In this document: positions 35,228 to 43,333 of the stretch, in pieces
How positions within the stretch are numbered: position 1 is the stretch's first letter
Layout: each line of letters begins with the position of its first letter
NCBI RefSeq assembly: GCF_001273775.1
Contig: NZ_CP011801.1
Span: forward strand, 1,404,001 to 1,468,000
Source of the DNA: Nitrospira moscoviensis
Lineage (GTDB): Bacteria > Nitrospirota > Nitrospiria > Nitrospirales > Nitrospiraceae
Reading direction: 5' to 3'
Length of the DNA stretch: 64,000 nt
Notes under the pieces: generated by a model
The model's input: the letters and a program-made list of their open reading frames with translations, nothing else
The model's database searches: none
Told to the model about the DNA's origin: nothing
Program-made: the position numbers and the translations under genes

Positions 35228-36018
35228 GTGGAGGCAGTGTGGCGCTCATGGAAGTCAGGGCGGAAGCGGGACAGTTGCCATTGGCCGGCGTGGGGAATCT
35301 CAGCCGGAGATGCTCGTCACGGCCGGACACGGCAAAGGAAAAGGCGGGGGATCAGACGCCGTGCCACGCGCGGGTTTCATGGAACCCGCACGATCGGTTG
35401 ACGGTGTTCTATGGCCATCCACTGGCGGCGCGGTTCGCATCGCAGGCCGTCGCCGATCGAGCCATGGCCGGCGAATCGGTGGTCTATCTGGATGGCGCAC
35501 ACACCTTCGATCCCTTCTTCATCGGGCGGCTCGCGCGCGGGCGCCGGCAACAGCCGCGCAAAGTGCTGGCGATGATCCATGTGGCGCGGGCGTTCACCGC
35601 CCTCCAGATGGAACGGCTGCTGTCAAACTGTCTGGCCGGCGCGCTGGAACGATATGAGGCGCGCATCGCGGTGCTTTCCGGTCTGGTGGAAACGCTCTCC
35701 GACGAGACCCTGTCCGAGCGCGACGTCGCCCGCTTGTCTGACCGCATGCTGGAGTCGATCGGTCACTTGACGCAGCAAGGCGTGTCGCTGCTCTGCCCCT
35801 GTCCGGCGGCGCCCAGGTCCGCGGCACCGGCCCACCGGCTGTTTGCCGGCCTGTGCTCGACGGCCGACCGCTGCATCCGCTTTCACGACGTGCAAGGGGA
35901 GGTGATGGTGGAGGAATCGCTCCCGCGCCTCGAAGGAACTGCGTCGTCGCTCCCGCCCACTGATGAACCGGCCCGCGTCGTTGTTTCATCGAAACTGTCT
36001 GCCCAATGCCCTGCCTAG
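35224..36018 (+). CDS. RecA/Rad51-fold protein with a degenerate P-loop
   Basis: The 264-residue protein shows the RecA-core order: strand LTVFYGHPLAARF where a Walker A should be (residues ~59-71), VVYLDGAHTFDPFFI (as in RecA/Rad51 LDTEGTFDP), MIHVARAFTALQMERLL, IAVLSGLVETLSDETL at the Walker B strand, and LTQQGVSLLCPCP. The P-loop Gly-Lys-Ser/Thr is absent. I infer an ATPase-dead RecA paralogue of the ImuA/SulA-like kind, controlled by the LexA-like repressor. The GTG start overlaps the previous stop. No imuB or dnaE2 is adjacent. Confidence 0.6.
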   Translation: MSGGSVALMEVRAEAGQLPLAGVGNLSRRCSSRPDTAKEKAGDQTPCHARVSWNPHDRLTVFYGHPLAARFASQAVADRAMAGESVVYLDGAHTFDPFFIGRLARGRRQQPRKVLAMIHVARAFTALQMERLLSNCLAGALERYEARIAVLSGLVETLSDETLSERDVARLSDRMLESIGHLTQQGVSLLCPCPAAPRSAAPAHRLFAGLCSTADRCIRFHDVQGEVMVEESLPRLEGTASSLPPTDEPARVVVSSKLSAQCPA

Positions 36019-36125
36019 TTCTTCTGCGATCGCTGCGCTTAAAAAAGTTGTGAACTAGAGCATCTGCCAGTTCTTGGACCTTCGTGAAGGGCGTAACGGT
36101 AGGCGCACGCTTACTATCGGCCTGT

Positions 36126-36722
36126 ATGAATACGCGTATTTTTGCCATGGGCAAGGAACGGCGGCTGCCGCCCGGGCAGCACATCACTGGCGGATTTCCC
36201 GTGCTGACCGCTGGGGTCACGCCGCGCACGGCTCTGGACGCCTGGACTTTCACGGTCGAAGCCGAAGACCACACGAAGATCGCGTCTTGGAGCTGGGACG
36301 AGTTTCTGGCTCTCGGTCCGACTGAGGTCACTGTGGACATTCACTGTGTGACGCGGTGGTCGAAGTTCGACACTATGTGGCGTGGCATCACGGTCGATCG
36401 CATCTTTGAGGCAGCGGGGCTGGAGGAGCCGCCCTCACCCTTCGTAATGGCGTTCTGCGACGGCGGTTACACCACCAACCTGCCGGTGGAGGATGTCCTC
36501 GACGGAAAGGCGCTGGTCGCGTGGGAATACGACGGCGAGCCGCTGGCTCCTGAACATGGCGGTCCGGCCCGCTTGTTGGTTCCGCATCTGTACTTTTGGA
36601 AATCCGCGAAGTGGGTCCGAGGCATGCGCTTCATGGAAGAGAATGAGCCTGGCTTCTGGGAAACCAATGGGTACCACAGCTTTGGGGACCCCTGGCGGGA
36701 GCAGAGGTACGACGGTGATTAG
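36126..36722 (+). CDS. sulfite-oxidase-like molybdopterin-dependent oxidoreductase
   Basis: The 198-residue protein is a soluble molybdopterin-binding domain of the sulfite oxidase/MsrP fold. The molybdenum ligand Cys is in VDIHCVTRWSKFDTMWRG, a hallmark of the family, followed by AFCDGGYTTNLPVEDVLDGKALVAWEYDGEPL. There is no Tat signal, so it should be cytoplasmic, unlike MsrP. It overlaps the FAD-dependent partner gene by 8 bases, so electrons probably pass between them. The ATG at 36126 is used; no clear ribosome site exists. Confidence 0.85.
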   Translation: MNTRIFAMGKERRLPPGQHITGGFPVLTAGVTPRTALDAWTFTVEAEDHTKIASWSWDEFLALGPTEVTVDIHCVTRWSKFDTMWRGITVDRIFEAAGLEEPPSPFVMAFCDGGYTTNLPVEDVLDGKALVAWEYDGEPLAPEHGGPARLLVPHLYFWKSAKWVRGMRFMEENEPGFWETNGYHSFGDPWREQRYDGD

Positions 36723-37473
36723 GCCGCCCAAACCCACCGCATGGCAGGCGGCGAAGGTGCTCTCCATCAGAGAGGAGACACCGCGGGTCAAAACAATTCG
36801 ATTCGCGGTGAGCCATTGGCCGGGTCACTTGGCGGGCCAGCATGCCGATGTCCGCGTAATGGACAAGGACGGGTGCCGTGCAGAACGCAGCTACTCGATC
36901 GCCTCGCCCCCCGGGACGCCGGGGTTAGAGCTTACCGTCGAGCGCCTCGAAGAGGGTGAGGTCTCCCAGTTCCTCACCGGCCGATTGCAACCAGACGACA
37001 CGATCGAGCTGCGCGGGCCTATCGGCGGGTATTTCGTCTGGTCCGCCCTCCAGGCACGTAATCCATTGCTGCTCCTCGCCGGCGGGAGTGGCGTCGTGCC
37101 GCTCATGTGCATGCTGCGGCATCGGAGATTGTTAGGCAGTCCCGTGCCGGCGACCCTCCTGTACTCCTGCCGAACACGTGAGGATGTGATCTACGAGAAG
37201 GAACTCAGCGGTATGGTACACAGCGATCCCCGGTTCGAGCTTCGGATTACGCTCACGCGAGACGTTGCGCCGGGCTGGTCCGGCGCCGTAGGCCGCTTAG
37301 ACCTCTCTTTGGTACGAACGTACCTGGAACGTCTCGGCGGCGCGGCTGACAGCTTCGTGTGCGGCTATACCGGATTCGTGGAGGCGGCGTCTACCATGCT
37401 GTTGCAGGCGGGACAGCCAGGTGAAGCCATCCGCACCGAACGGTTCGGATCGGCAGGCCCGTTTAGCCACTAA
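36715..37473 (+). CDS. FAD/NAD(P)-dependent oxidoreductase (ferredoxin reductase type)
   Basis: The 252-residue protein has the FAD-binding motif RSYSIASPPGTPGLELTV, then LRGPIGGYFVW, the NAD(P)-binding LLLLAGGSGVVPLMCML and the terminal CGYTGFVEAA. It probably supplies electrons to the overlapping molybdoprotein. The start is a GTG at 36715; the longer frame from 36493 lies out of phase in the upstream gene and is rejected. No iron-sulfur ligand is visible. Confidence 0.88.
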   Translation: MIRPPKPTAWQAAKVLSIREETPRVKTIRFAVSHWPGHLAGQHADVRVMDKDGCRAERSYSIASPPGTPGLELTVERLEEGEVSQFLTGRLQPDDTIELRGPIGGYFVWSALQARNPLLLLAGGSGVVPLMCMLRHRRLLGSPVPATLLYSCRTREDVIYEKELSGMVHSDPRFELRITLTRDVAPGWSGAVGRLDLSLVRTYLERLGGAADSFVCGYTGFVEAASTMLLQAGQPGEAIRTERFGSAGPFSH

Positions 37474-37489
37474 CAAACGGAGGCAATGT

Positions 37490-37885
37490 ATGACGATCAG
37501 CAAGAAGACAATGAGCCTCGGTATGCCGTGGGAGAAAGAATACGGATACGCCCAGGCGGTACAAGTCCGGGACACCATCTATATCTCTGGACAGGTCAGC
37601 CATGACGACAAGGGCACTATCGTCGGTCTTGGAAATATGGAACTTCAGATGCGCCAGGCATACGCCAACGTCCAAAAAGTTCTCGCAGAATACCACGCGA
37701 CGATGGACAACGTCGTCGATGAAATACTCTTCGTAACGGATATGGATGCCGGCTTCGCCGCGGCGGTCAAGTGCAGGCAAGAAGTCTTTTCCGGAACCCC
37801 GGTGGTCGCAAACACCGTCGTCCAAATACAGCGCCTCGCATTCCCGGAGCTGATGGTCGAGATTAGGTGCATCGCGAGGGTCTGA
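37490..37885 (+). CDS. RidA family protein
   Basis: The 131-residue protein belongs to the RidA/YjgF/UK114 family of enamine/imine deaminases. The start MPWEKEYGYAQAVQVRDTIYISGQ and the motif LQMRQAYANVQKVLAEY are diagnostic; the catalytic Arg is expected in VEIRCIA near the C-terminus. It detoxifies reactive 2-aminoacrylate-like intermediates or has a related role. ACGGAGG precedes the ATG. It follows the FAD enzyme by 16 bases. Confidence 0.88.
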   Translation: MTISKKTMSLGMPWEKEYGYAQAVQVRDTIYISGQVSHDDKGTIVGLGNMELQMRQAYANVQKVLAEYHATMDNVVDEILFVTDMDAGFAAAVKCRQEVFSGTPVVANTVVQIQRLAFPELMVEIRCIARV

Positions 37886-37930
37886 GCCAACTCGCGTAGT
37901 CGGGCGGCCTGAACCGAAAGGAGACACTTT

Positions 37931-38356
37931 ATGAAACGGATCGCTTTAATGCTGGCCGCGGTTGCAATGGCATCCGGCGTAGTCACCGTCCGGGCCCAGA
38001 CGTCTACACCGACCAACGAGCCTCCAGCCAAACTGATCGTGGAACCCCCGCTTCCTGACCTGCTGGCTCAGGGCATCGTCTGGATCACGTGGCGTGCGGA
38101 GAACGTGCACATCGGACCGGTGTCCGGGAGGGACGCCCTCAACGCATCCCCACGGGTGGGACATCTGCACATACACGTGGACGACCTGCCTTGGTTGTGG
38201 GCTCACATGAGTAATGCCCCGATCGACGTGGCCCTGTTGCCGCCCGGCCCGCACAAGATCCGGATCGAATTGGTGAACGCCGTCCATCAGGGCGTCCCCA
38301 ATCAGTCCAAGACGGTGACCTTCACCATACCTGATGGAGCGTCTCCTCATCAGTGA
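37931..38356 (+). CDS. secreted protein of the DUF6130-like type
   Basis: The 141-residue protein has a signal peptide (MKRIALMLAAVAMASG up to VRAQ) and a mature beta-sandwich-like part with VGHLHIHVDDLPWLWAHMSNAPIDV and PHKIRIELVNAVHQ. This His-rich HLHIHVDD segment could bind metal; the family is annotated as DUF6130. The function is unknown. AAGGAGA lies ahead of the ATG, and the gene follows the RidA gene by 45 bases. Confidence 0.7.
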   Translation: MKRIALMLAAVAMASGVVTVRAQTSTPTNEPPAKLIVEPPLPDLLAQGIVWITWRAENVHIGPVSGRDALNASPRVGHLHIHVDDLPWLWAHMSNAPIDVALLPPGPHKIRIELVNAVHQGVPNQSKTVTFTIPDGASPHQ

Positions 38357-38381
38357 AGGTCGCAGGAGCTGAAGGAAAGAC

Positions 38382-39299
38382 ATGGCAACTCCCATTCTCG
38401 TCACCGGCGCCGCCGGCCGCGTCGGCGGCGTCGGGCGCATGACCACCGAGCTGCTGTTGAAACAAGGCAAAGCGGTGCGGGCGATGGTGCGGAATGAAGA
38501 CGAACGCGCTCGGGCGCTGCGCGACATGGGCGCGGAAGTCGTGATCGGCGATCTGCTCGACCTGGATTCGATGCACAGCGCGATCGCCGGCTGCGAGACG
38601 ATGTACTTCGGCATGTCGGTTTCGGAGACCTATCTGGTTGCGACGGTGAATGCGGCGGCGGCGGCGAAGCATCACGGCGTGAAGGCGTTCATCAACATGT
38701 CGCAGATGACGCTCGCGCAAATGAGCATCACCGAAACCAGCCCGAGCCCGCAGCACAAGCTGCACTGGCTCGCCGAGCAGGCGCTGAATTGGTCCGGACT
38801 GCCGGTCGTTCACGTGCGGCCGACTGTGTTGCTGGAAGGCTTCTTCCTGATCTTCACTTCCGAGTCAGTCCAAGCATCGAATCAGATCAGACTACCCTTC
38901 GGCGAGGGCAAGACTTCTCCCGTCGCGGTGGAAGACGTCGCACGTGTGCTCGCCACGCTGCTCGCCGATCCGAAACCGCACATCGGAAGGATCTATCACC
39001 TGACCGGTCCGCAGTCCGAGAACATGCAGTTCTTTGCGCAGGAGTATTCGAAGGCGCTCGGCCGCACGGTCATCTTCGCGGACATCCCGGTCGAGCCGTG
39101 GCGGGACGGGCTGCTCGAGCGCGGCTTGCCGAGTCATCTGGTGAACCATCTCGTGACCATGGCCGAGCTGCACCGTGCGGGACGTTATGACCGGATGTCC
39201 GACGACGTCCTCACGCTGACGAGCCAAAGACCTTTGAGCGTGCAGGAGTTCGTCACGAAGAATGCGGCGGCGTTTACCGCCTCGGCAAAAGAGATCTGA
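38382..39299 (+). CDS. NmrA-like NAD(P)-binding protein
   Basis: The 305-residue protein is an atypical short-chain dehydrogenase of the NmrA/quinone-oxidoreductase type. The nucleotide motif is ILVTGAAGRVGGVGR, then VIGDLLDLDSMHSAIAGC, and later VHVRPTVLLEGFF. No catalytic YxxxK is obvious, so it could be a redox sensor or a reductase. It is in a run of plus-strand oxidoreductase genes. The role is not clear. Confidence 0.85.
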   Translation: MATPILVTGAAGRVGGVGRMTTELLLKQGKAVRAMVRNEDERARALRDMGAEVVIGDLLDLDSMHSAIAGCETMYFGMSVSETYLVATVNAAAAAKHHGVKAFINMSQMTLAQMSITETSPSPQHKLHWLAEQALNWSGLPVVHVRPTVLLEGFFLIFTSESVQASNQIRLPFGEGKTSPVAVEDVARVLATLLADPKPHIGRIYHLTGPQSENMQFFAQEYSKALGRTVIFADIPVEPWRDGLLERGLPSHLVNHLVTMAELHRAGRYDRMSDDVLTLTSQRPLSVQEFVTKNAAAFTASAKEI

Positions 39300-39375
39300 G
39301 TGTCTGCGGATGCGAGCAATGCCTGCGGAGGTTACGCCTGGCGCCGCACGCTCGCATAACCAGAAGGAGGCTGCC

Positions 39376-40392
39376 ATGTCGCGGATGACCGCTGTTCAAA
39401 TCCCTTCACCGGGCGCCGCGTTCGAAGTGGTCCAGCGAGAAATCCCGGCGCCGGCCCCTCATCAGGTCCGCGTCAAGGTAGAAGCCTGTGGGATCTGTCA
39501 CAGCGACGTCTTCGTGAAGGAGGGATATTGGCCGGGCCTACACTACCCGCGTATCACGGGGCACGAGGTGGCAGGAGTGATCGATGATGTGGGCGCCGGT
39601 GTGACGATGTGGAGCAAGGGGCAGCGGGTAGGCGTGGGATGGCATGGTGGACACTGCGGTCAATGCCCTCCGTGCCGGCGCGGCGACTTCATGGGTTGTC
39701 GATATTTCCAAGTAACTGGATTCCAGGAAGACGGCGGATACGCTCAGTATATGATCGCGAGACAGGAAGCCGTCGCTGCAATCCCGGACGCGCTTTCGCC
39801 GGTCGAAGCGGCGCCCCTTCTGTGTGCGGGGGTCACGACCTTCAATAGTCTCCGGCATAGCGGCGCACAAGCAGGCGATCTCGTGGCGGTGCAAGGCCTG
39901 GGGGGACTCGGCCATCTCGGCATCCAGTTCGCCGGTAAGATGGGCTTCCATACGGTGGCCATAGGCCGAGGGCGGGACAAGGAATCTCTCGCGCTGAAGC
40001 TCGGCGCCGTTCGATACCTCGATGCAACGGCCGTCGACGTCGTGAAAGAGCTCACGGCGCTTGGCGGCGCTTCCGTCATTCTGGCGACCGCTCCGGACAG
40101 TAAGGCCATGGCCGCGCTCGTTGACGGCCTCGGCGTCGGCGGGCAACTGCTCGTAGTCGGCGTCTCGGCCGATGCCATCGACGTGACACCCGTTCAACTC
40201 ATCATGAGCCGGCGATCCATTCGGGGCTGGCCATCGGGCACCGCCCGCGATTCTGAAGACACGTTGAACTTTTGCGCTCGGACAGACATTCGCCCCATGG
40301 TCGAGACGCTGCCGCTCGAACAAGCCGCTTCAGGCTACGACCGCATGGTGAGCGGCAAGGCGCGGTTTCGCGTGGTCCTCACGATGGACTAA
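39376..40392 (+). CDS. zinc-dependent alcohol dehydrogenase
   Basis: The 338-residue enzyme belongs to the medium-chain dehydrogenase family. The catalytic zinc ligand motif is CGICHSDVFVKEG and GHEVAGVIDDVGAG; the structural zinc site is CGQCPPCRRGDFMGC; and the nucleotide-binding turn is VQGLGGLGHLGIQFA. It oxidises alcohols or reduces aldehydes with NAD(P). AGAAGGAGG precedes the ATG at 39376; a longer frame from 39262 has no ribosome site. It ends just before the tRNA-Met remnant. Confidence 0.93.
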   Translation: MSRMTAVQIPSPGAAFEVVQREIPAPAPHQVRVKVEACGICHSDVFVKEGYWPGLHYPRITGHEVAGVIDDVGAGVTMWSKGQRVGVGWHGGHCGQCPPCRRGDFMGCRYFQVTGFQEDGGYAQYMIARQEAVAAIPDALSPVEAAPLLCAGVTTFNSLRHSGAQAGDLVAVQGLGGLGHLGIQFAGKMGFHTVAIGRGRDKESLALKLGAVRYLDATAVDVVKELTALGGASVILATAPDSKAMAALVDGLGVGGQLLVVGVSADAIDVTPVQLIMSRRSIRGWPSGTARDSEDTLNFCARTDIRPMVETLPLEQAASGYDRMVSGKARFRVVLTMD

Positions 40393-40489
40393 CGCGAGAC
40401 TGACTTGTCCGGGATAGTCGCATGTTGGATGACGGACCGATTCCGGTGACCGGGGTGTGAGCGACAATGCGAAACGCCTTGATGGAAAG

Positions 40490-40544
40490 TGGTGGCGGTG
40501 ACCCGGATCGAACGGGTGACCTGCGGCTTATGAGTCCGCTGCTC
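40490..40544 (-). pseudogene. tRNA-Met 3' fragment (att-site duplicate)
   Basis: These 55 bases match the 3' part of the intact tRNA-Met at 41709-41763, with one mismatch (40522 T versus 41741 C). The fragment includes the CCA end, T arm, anticodon and part of the D stem, but lacks the 5' end. It lies in the same orientation as the intact gene. It is most simply the second attachment site left by an integrated element. Confidence 0.8.
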
Positions 40545-40579
40545 GCCAAGCTATCCCCGGAAGCTGCTCTGCTCGCTGC

Positions 40580-40621
40580 TTGACGTGTAGACACATAAAA
40601 TCTAAAATGTGGCCACATTTT
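40580..40621 (+). promoter_or_regulatory. promoter and 18-bp palindromic operator of the toxin-antitoxin pair
   Basis: TTGACG (40580-40585), a 17-bp spacer and TAAAAT (40603-40608) form a good sigma-70-type promoter. AAAATGTGGCCACATTTT at 40604-40621 is a perfect 18-bp palindrome overlapping the -10, exactly where an antitoxin-toxin complex would bind to repress its own operon. Confidence 0.75.
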
Positions 40622-40639
40622 CGTGTAGAGGAGGAATGT

Positions 40640-40909
40640 ATGCCGAAAGTCGGCGTGAGGGAGTTAAAGAACGGACTCAGTCGTTACTTGAAAAGGGTTC
40701 AAGGCGGGGAGGAGATTGTCGTGACGGAACGGGGGCGATCGGTAGCACGCCTCATCCCGGCCGAACCGCACAATCTTAAGCGCCTTCTCGCCCCTTTGAT
40801 TCGTGAAGGGGCCTTGAAATGGAGCGGCGGCAAGCCGAAAGGAACGGACAAGCGGCCGGCTCTGCATGGCGCGCCTCTCTCGGAGAGCGTGATTGAAGAT
40901 CGTCGATGA
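40640..40909 (+). CDS. vapB: Phd/YefM-type antitoxin
   Basis: The 89-residue protein starts with MPKVGVRELKNGLSRYLKRV and EEIVVTERGRSVARLIPA, the Phd/YefM antitoxin fold. The C-terminal half is the flexible toxin-binding part. It should bind the palindrome just upstream and neutralise the VapC toxin. The ATG at 40640 has GAGGAGG upstream; a longer frame from 40580 crosses the promoter and is rejected. It overlaps vapC by ATGA. The symbol is by function; the DNA-binding domain is Phd-like rather than AbrB-like. Confidence 0.88.
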   Translation: MPKVGVRELKNGLSRYLKRVQGGEEIVVTERGRSVARLIPAEPHNLKRLLAPLIREGALKWSGGKPKGTDKRPALHGAPLSESVIEDRR

Positions 40910-41340
40910 TCCTGTATTTGGATACCAGCGCGGTTGTAAAGCTATACGTGGAAGAACGCTTGTCGGCTGAATTACAGAACGCTGTGGGAGAGGCAGAGGC
41001 TGTGGCGACGTCGTTACTGGCTTATGCCGAAACGCGCGCAGCGTTCGCTCGCGCCCGACGTGATATGAGACTCCCTTCCCACGCATACCAGCGGGTTGTC
41101 GGTGCATTTGAAGAGGATTGGCCCCGTTACCTGGTCGTAGAAGTGACAGATCACCTTGTGAAACGGGCCGGCGAACTGGCCGAGTTGCGTGCTTTGCGCG
41201 GCTCCGATGCCTTGCACCTGGCATCGGCCTTGGTTTTGCGAGAGCGCGTTTCCTCCACCGTGATGTTTCTCGCTTTCGATCTGGAATTAACGCGCGCGGC
41301 CCAGCGAGAGCGCCTTCCGCGCCATCCCCTCAGCACATGA
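40906..41340 (+). CDS. vapC: VapC-type PIN domain toxin
   Basis: The 144-residue toxin is a PIN-domain ribonuclease. The acidic site is formed by LYLDTSAVVKLY (Asp6), Glu in AYAETRAAF, Asp in LRGSDALHLASAL, and a final Asp in FLAFDLELTRAA. VapC proteins cleave tRNA or rRNA and arrest growth when the antitoxin is lost. The pair lies between the two tRNA-Met copies, so it could stabilise this segment. Confidence 0.92.
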   Translation: MILYLDTSAVVKLYVEERLSAELQNAVGEAEAVATSLLAYAETRAAFARARRDMRLPSHAYQRVVGAFEEDWPRYLVVEVTDHLVKRAGELAELRALRGSDALHLASALVLRERVSSTVMFLAFDLELTRAAQRERLPRHPLST

Positions 41341-41403
41341 CATCGTCCGAAAATAAAACGGCGAAGGCCCGGCTTTATGGGAAAGGACACTGGAGAGTTT
41401 CAT

Positions 41404-41691
41404 CCGCCGACAGCAATTACGATAAATCGATGAGTGGTCGGCGGCTCAGCCGAAGGTCAGAATTAGGTAGGGAAACGGCAAAGGAGCTTATTTGACCCGT
41501 CAATGACGACAAAACGATTACAAGCGCCGGCACGAGCAAAGGAGATAGCGACACTGGATGTGTCTATCCGCTGGCCAAGATCACGATACGCAGATAAAGA
41601 GGCCGGTGGCTCAACCGCTCGGCATTGAAGATAATGACGAAGGGGTTTATCCGACCGCATCAGTTACGATGAAACGATAAGGAGCGGTCGG
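41404..41691. repeat. four related hairpin repeats between vapC and tRNA-Met
   Basis: Similar units start at 41404, 41492, 41568 and 41651. Units 1, 3 and 4 form 8-9 bp stems with different sequences but conserved pairing: CCGCCGAC/GTCGGCGG (41404-41444), CCGCTGGC/GCCGGTGG with two G-T pairs (41568-41609) and CCGACCGC/GCGGTCGG (41651-41691). Their 25-26 nt loops share the motif TTACGATNAANCGATNAG. Unit 2 keeps the loop length but not the pairing. No ORF is present here. The last unit ends 17 bases from the tRNA. Confidence 0.7.
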
Positions 41692-41708
41692 TCGCACCAC
41701 GTGCGGTT

Positions 41709-41784
41709 TGGTGGCGGTGACCCGGATCGAACGGGTGACCCGCGGCTTATGAGTCCGCTGCTCTACCAACTGAGCTACACCGCC
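41709..41784 (-). tRNA. tRNA-Met (CAU)
   Basis: The minus strand reads a complete 76-nt cloverleaf beginning GGCGGTGTAGCTCAGTTGG. The acceptor stem GGCGGTG/CACCGCC pairs perfectly, the anticodon loop is ACTCATAAG-like with CAT, the T arm is ACCCGTTCGATCCGGGT, and CCA is encoded at 41711-41709. It looks like an elongator methionine tRNA. It is the attachment site for the adjacent integrase region. Confidence 0.93.
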
Positions 41785-41797
41785 ACGTTATTGATTT

Positions 41798-42976
41798 CTA
41801 AGGGGTTCTCTTCTCAGCCGCCGATCTCTCTGGCCGAGGACTGTTCACCAAGTGTTCACCGTGACCGTGCTCCCGCTGATGGTGTTCCAGGAGCCTGCGC
41901 CCGGCCTCAATGAGATCTGACTTCTTCACAATGTGATACCGGCGATAGACAGAGTCCGTCTTATGGCCACTGATCGCCATCGCGACCTTCCTTGGAACTC
42001 CGGCATCTTCCATGTTACTAACCGCCGTTCGGCGAAAGTCATGGATCAACGCCCCACGATAGCGCCGATTTCCTACAAAACGTCCCTTGGGATTGTCAAA
42101 TCGCCCGAGTCCCGCTGCGACGCAGGCTGTTCGCCAGGAACTCTTGATTGAAGCCAGCTTCCTTCCGTTGAGATGACAGACCCACCGGCAATCCGGATGG
42201 ACCTTCCGCGTGTGTTTATACCATTCGCCAAGGACATCGTAAAGGTCCCCACCCATTACCGCCACGCGCTCCTCTTCCGTCTTTGTATCCTCGGAGGCGA
42301 GTCGGATCTCAACGGTGCGGCTCTGGTGATTGAAATAAATTTGCGGCCACTCGAGGCTCATAGTCTCGGCCTGGCGTGTTCCTAGCCAATACTCAATCGT
42401 GACCGGGACGCGAGCGTGTGGCGGCAAGAGGTCTCTGACCTTCACAAATTCATCCCATGTGCGGTAGCCAGAGCGTGGGGGAGCCTCCTTCAATTTAGAC
42501 CACTGCGGGATCGAGGTGACGAGTGGCGGCTTCTCAGCAGCTCCAAGGCGGTAGGCACGAAGCAAGAAAGACACCCGTCTATTGACACGTGCCGTACTCA
42601 ATCCGTTCTCGCGCCACTCAGTTGACCAAGTGCGAAGGTCCGTTGCGGTCACTGTCTCCGCGAGCATGTTCCCCGCGAAAGCGTTCCAAAAGGCCTGAAG
42701 CTGCTCGGCACTCCTCACCGACTTGTAGTTGTTGGTCCTGTAATCAGCAACCACGAGTTGAGTCAACTCAGCGACTTTGGTCTCCATTTGCTGTGGCCAG
42801 CCAAAGATCCCACTATAGAAGCGCTCGCGCAAGGTCTGGAGCGCACGGTTCGCTGTCTCCCGCGTTCCATAAATGATCTTGCGGATGTTTGGCCGGCCAC
42901 GGCCTTGATGCCACTTTATGAGATAACGTTTCTCCCCAAGACGCGTAACCGTACCGCCTCCCGATGTCCTCCCCAT
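41798..42976 (-). CDS. tyrosine recombinase (integrase)
   Basis: The 392-residue protein is a phage/ICE-type integrase. The catalytic residues are visible: Arg in YWLGTRQAETMSLEW, His-x-x-Arg in IHDFRRTAVSNM, His in AISGHKTDSVYRRYH, and the nucleophile Tyr in VYRRYHIV. The N-terminal SAM-like DNA-binding region is at about 65-150. Its stop is 14 bases from the 5' end of tRNA-Met, which it probably uses as attachment site. It starts 28 bases after an excisionase-like gene. Confidence 0.93.
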   Translation of the reverse strand: MGRTSGGGTVTRLGEKRYLIKWHQGRGRPNIRKIIYGTRETANRALQTLRERFYSGIFGWPQQMETKVAELTQLVVADYRTNNYKSVRSAEQLQAFWNAFAGNMLAETVTATDLRTWSTEWRENGLSTARVNRRVSFLLRAYRLGAAEKPPLVTSIPQWSKLKEAPPRSGYRTWDEFVKVRDLLPPHARVPVTIEYWLGTRQAETMSLEWPQIYFNHQSRTVEIRLASEDTKTEEERVAVMGGDLYDVLGEWYKHTRKVHPDCRWVCHLNGRKLASIKSSWRTACVAAGLGRFDNPKGRFVGNRRYRGALIHDFRRTAVSNMEDAGVPRKVAMAISGHKTDSVYRRYHIVKKSDLIEAGRRLLEHHQREHGHGEHLVNSPRPERSAAEKRTP

Positions 42977-43003
42977 GGATCCCCTTCAGTTTAGTTGACT
43001 GCA

Positions 43004-43333
43004 TCAACAGGCCTTGGAGTCGACTTGTCTCGTAACAGACCTTACTTTCTTGACCCTGACCGCTGTTGGCGGCGCTGAATCATAAGAGCTGCGTTGCCGT
43101 TCTTCCCACTGGGCTACATCGCTCGGATGGATGCGCCATCGAGCACGGCGGCCTTTCCCTAATCTGATTGCGGGTATCCCGCCAGGTTGCCCGAGGACAT
43201 CGCTGTACAGGAAGTCAGGAGTGACCTGCAGTCGATGTGCAAGCTGTTGTACGGTCATGTACTGGTCTCCGGACTGCTCGCTAGGCGAACGAGTCATGGT
43301 GAGTGGTACCCTTCGAAGCGACGGCATTGTCAT
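43004..43333 (-). CDS. excisionase-like helix-turn-helix protein
   Basis: The 109-residue protein contains an AlpA/Xis-type winged helix: MTVQQLAHRLQVTPDFLY followed by GGIPAIRLGKGRRARWRIHPSDVAQWEE. Such proteins direct excision of integrated elements or regulate the integrase. AAGGA precedes the ATG at 43333; starts at 43327 and 43297 are also possible. Its place immediately before the integrase supports the role. Confidence 0.8.
   Translation of the reverse strand: MTMPSLRRVPLTMTRSPSEQSGDQYMTVQQLAHRLQVTPDFLYSDVLGQPGGIPAIRLGKGRRARWRIHPSDVAQWEERQRSSYDSAPPTAVRVKKVRSVTRQVDSKAC

Noticed and set aside
40490..40560. A second tRNA-Met gene
   Set aside because: Only the 3' 55 bases are present; the D arm is incomplete and the 5' acceptor strand is missing, so it cannot fold as a tRNA.
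41404..41691. Integron attC sites
   Set aside because: The hairpin units lack the RYYYAAC and GTTRRRY core sites and no integron-type integrase is nearby.
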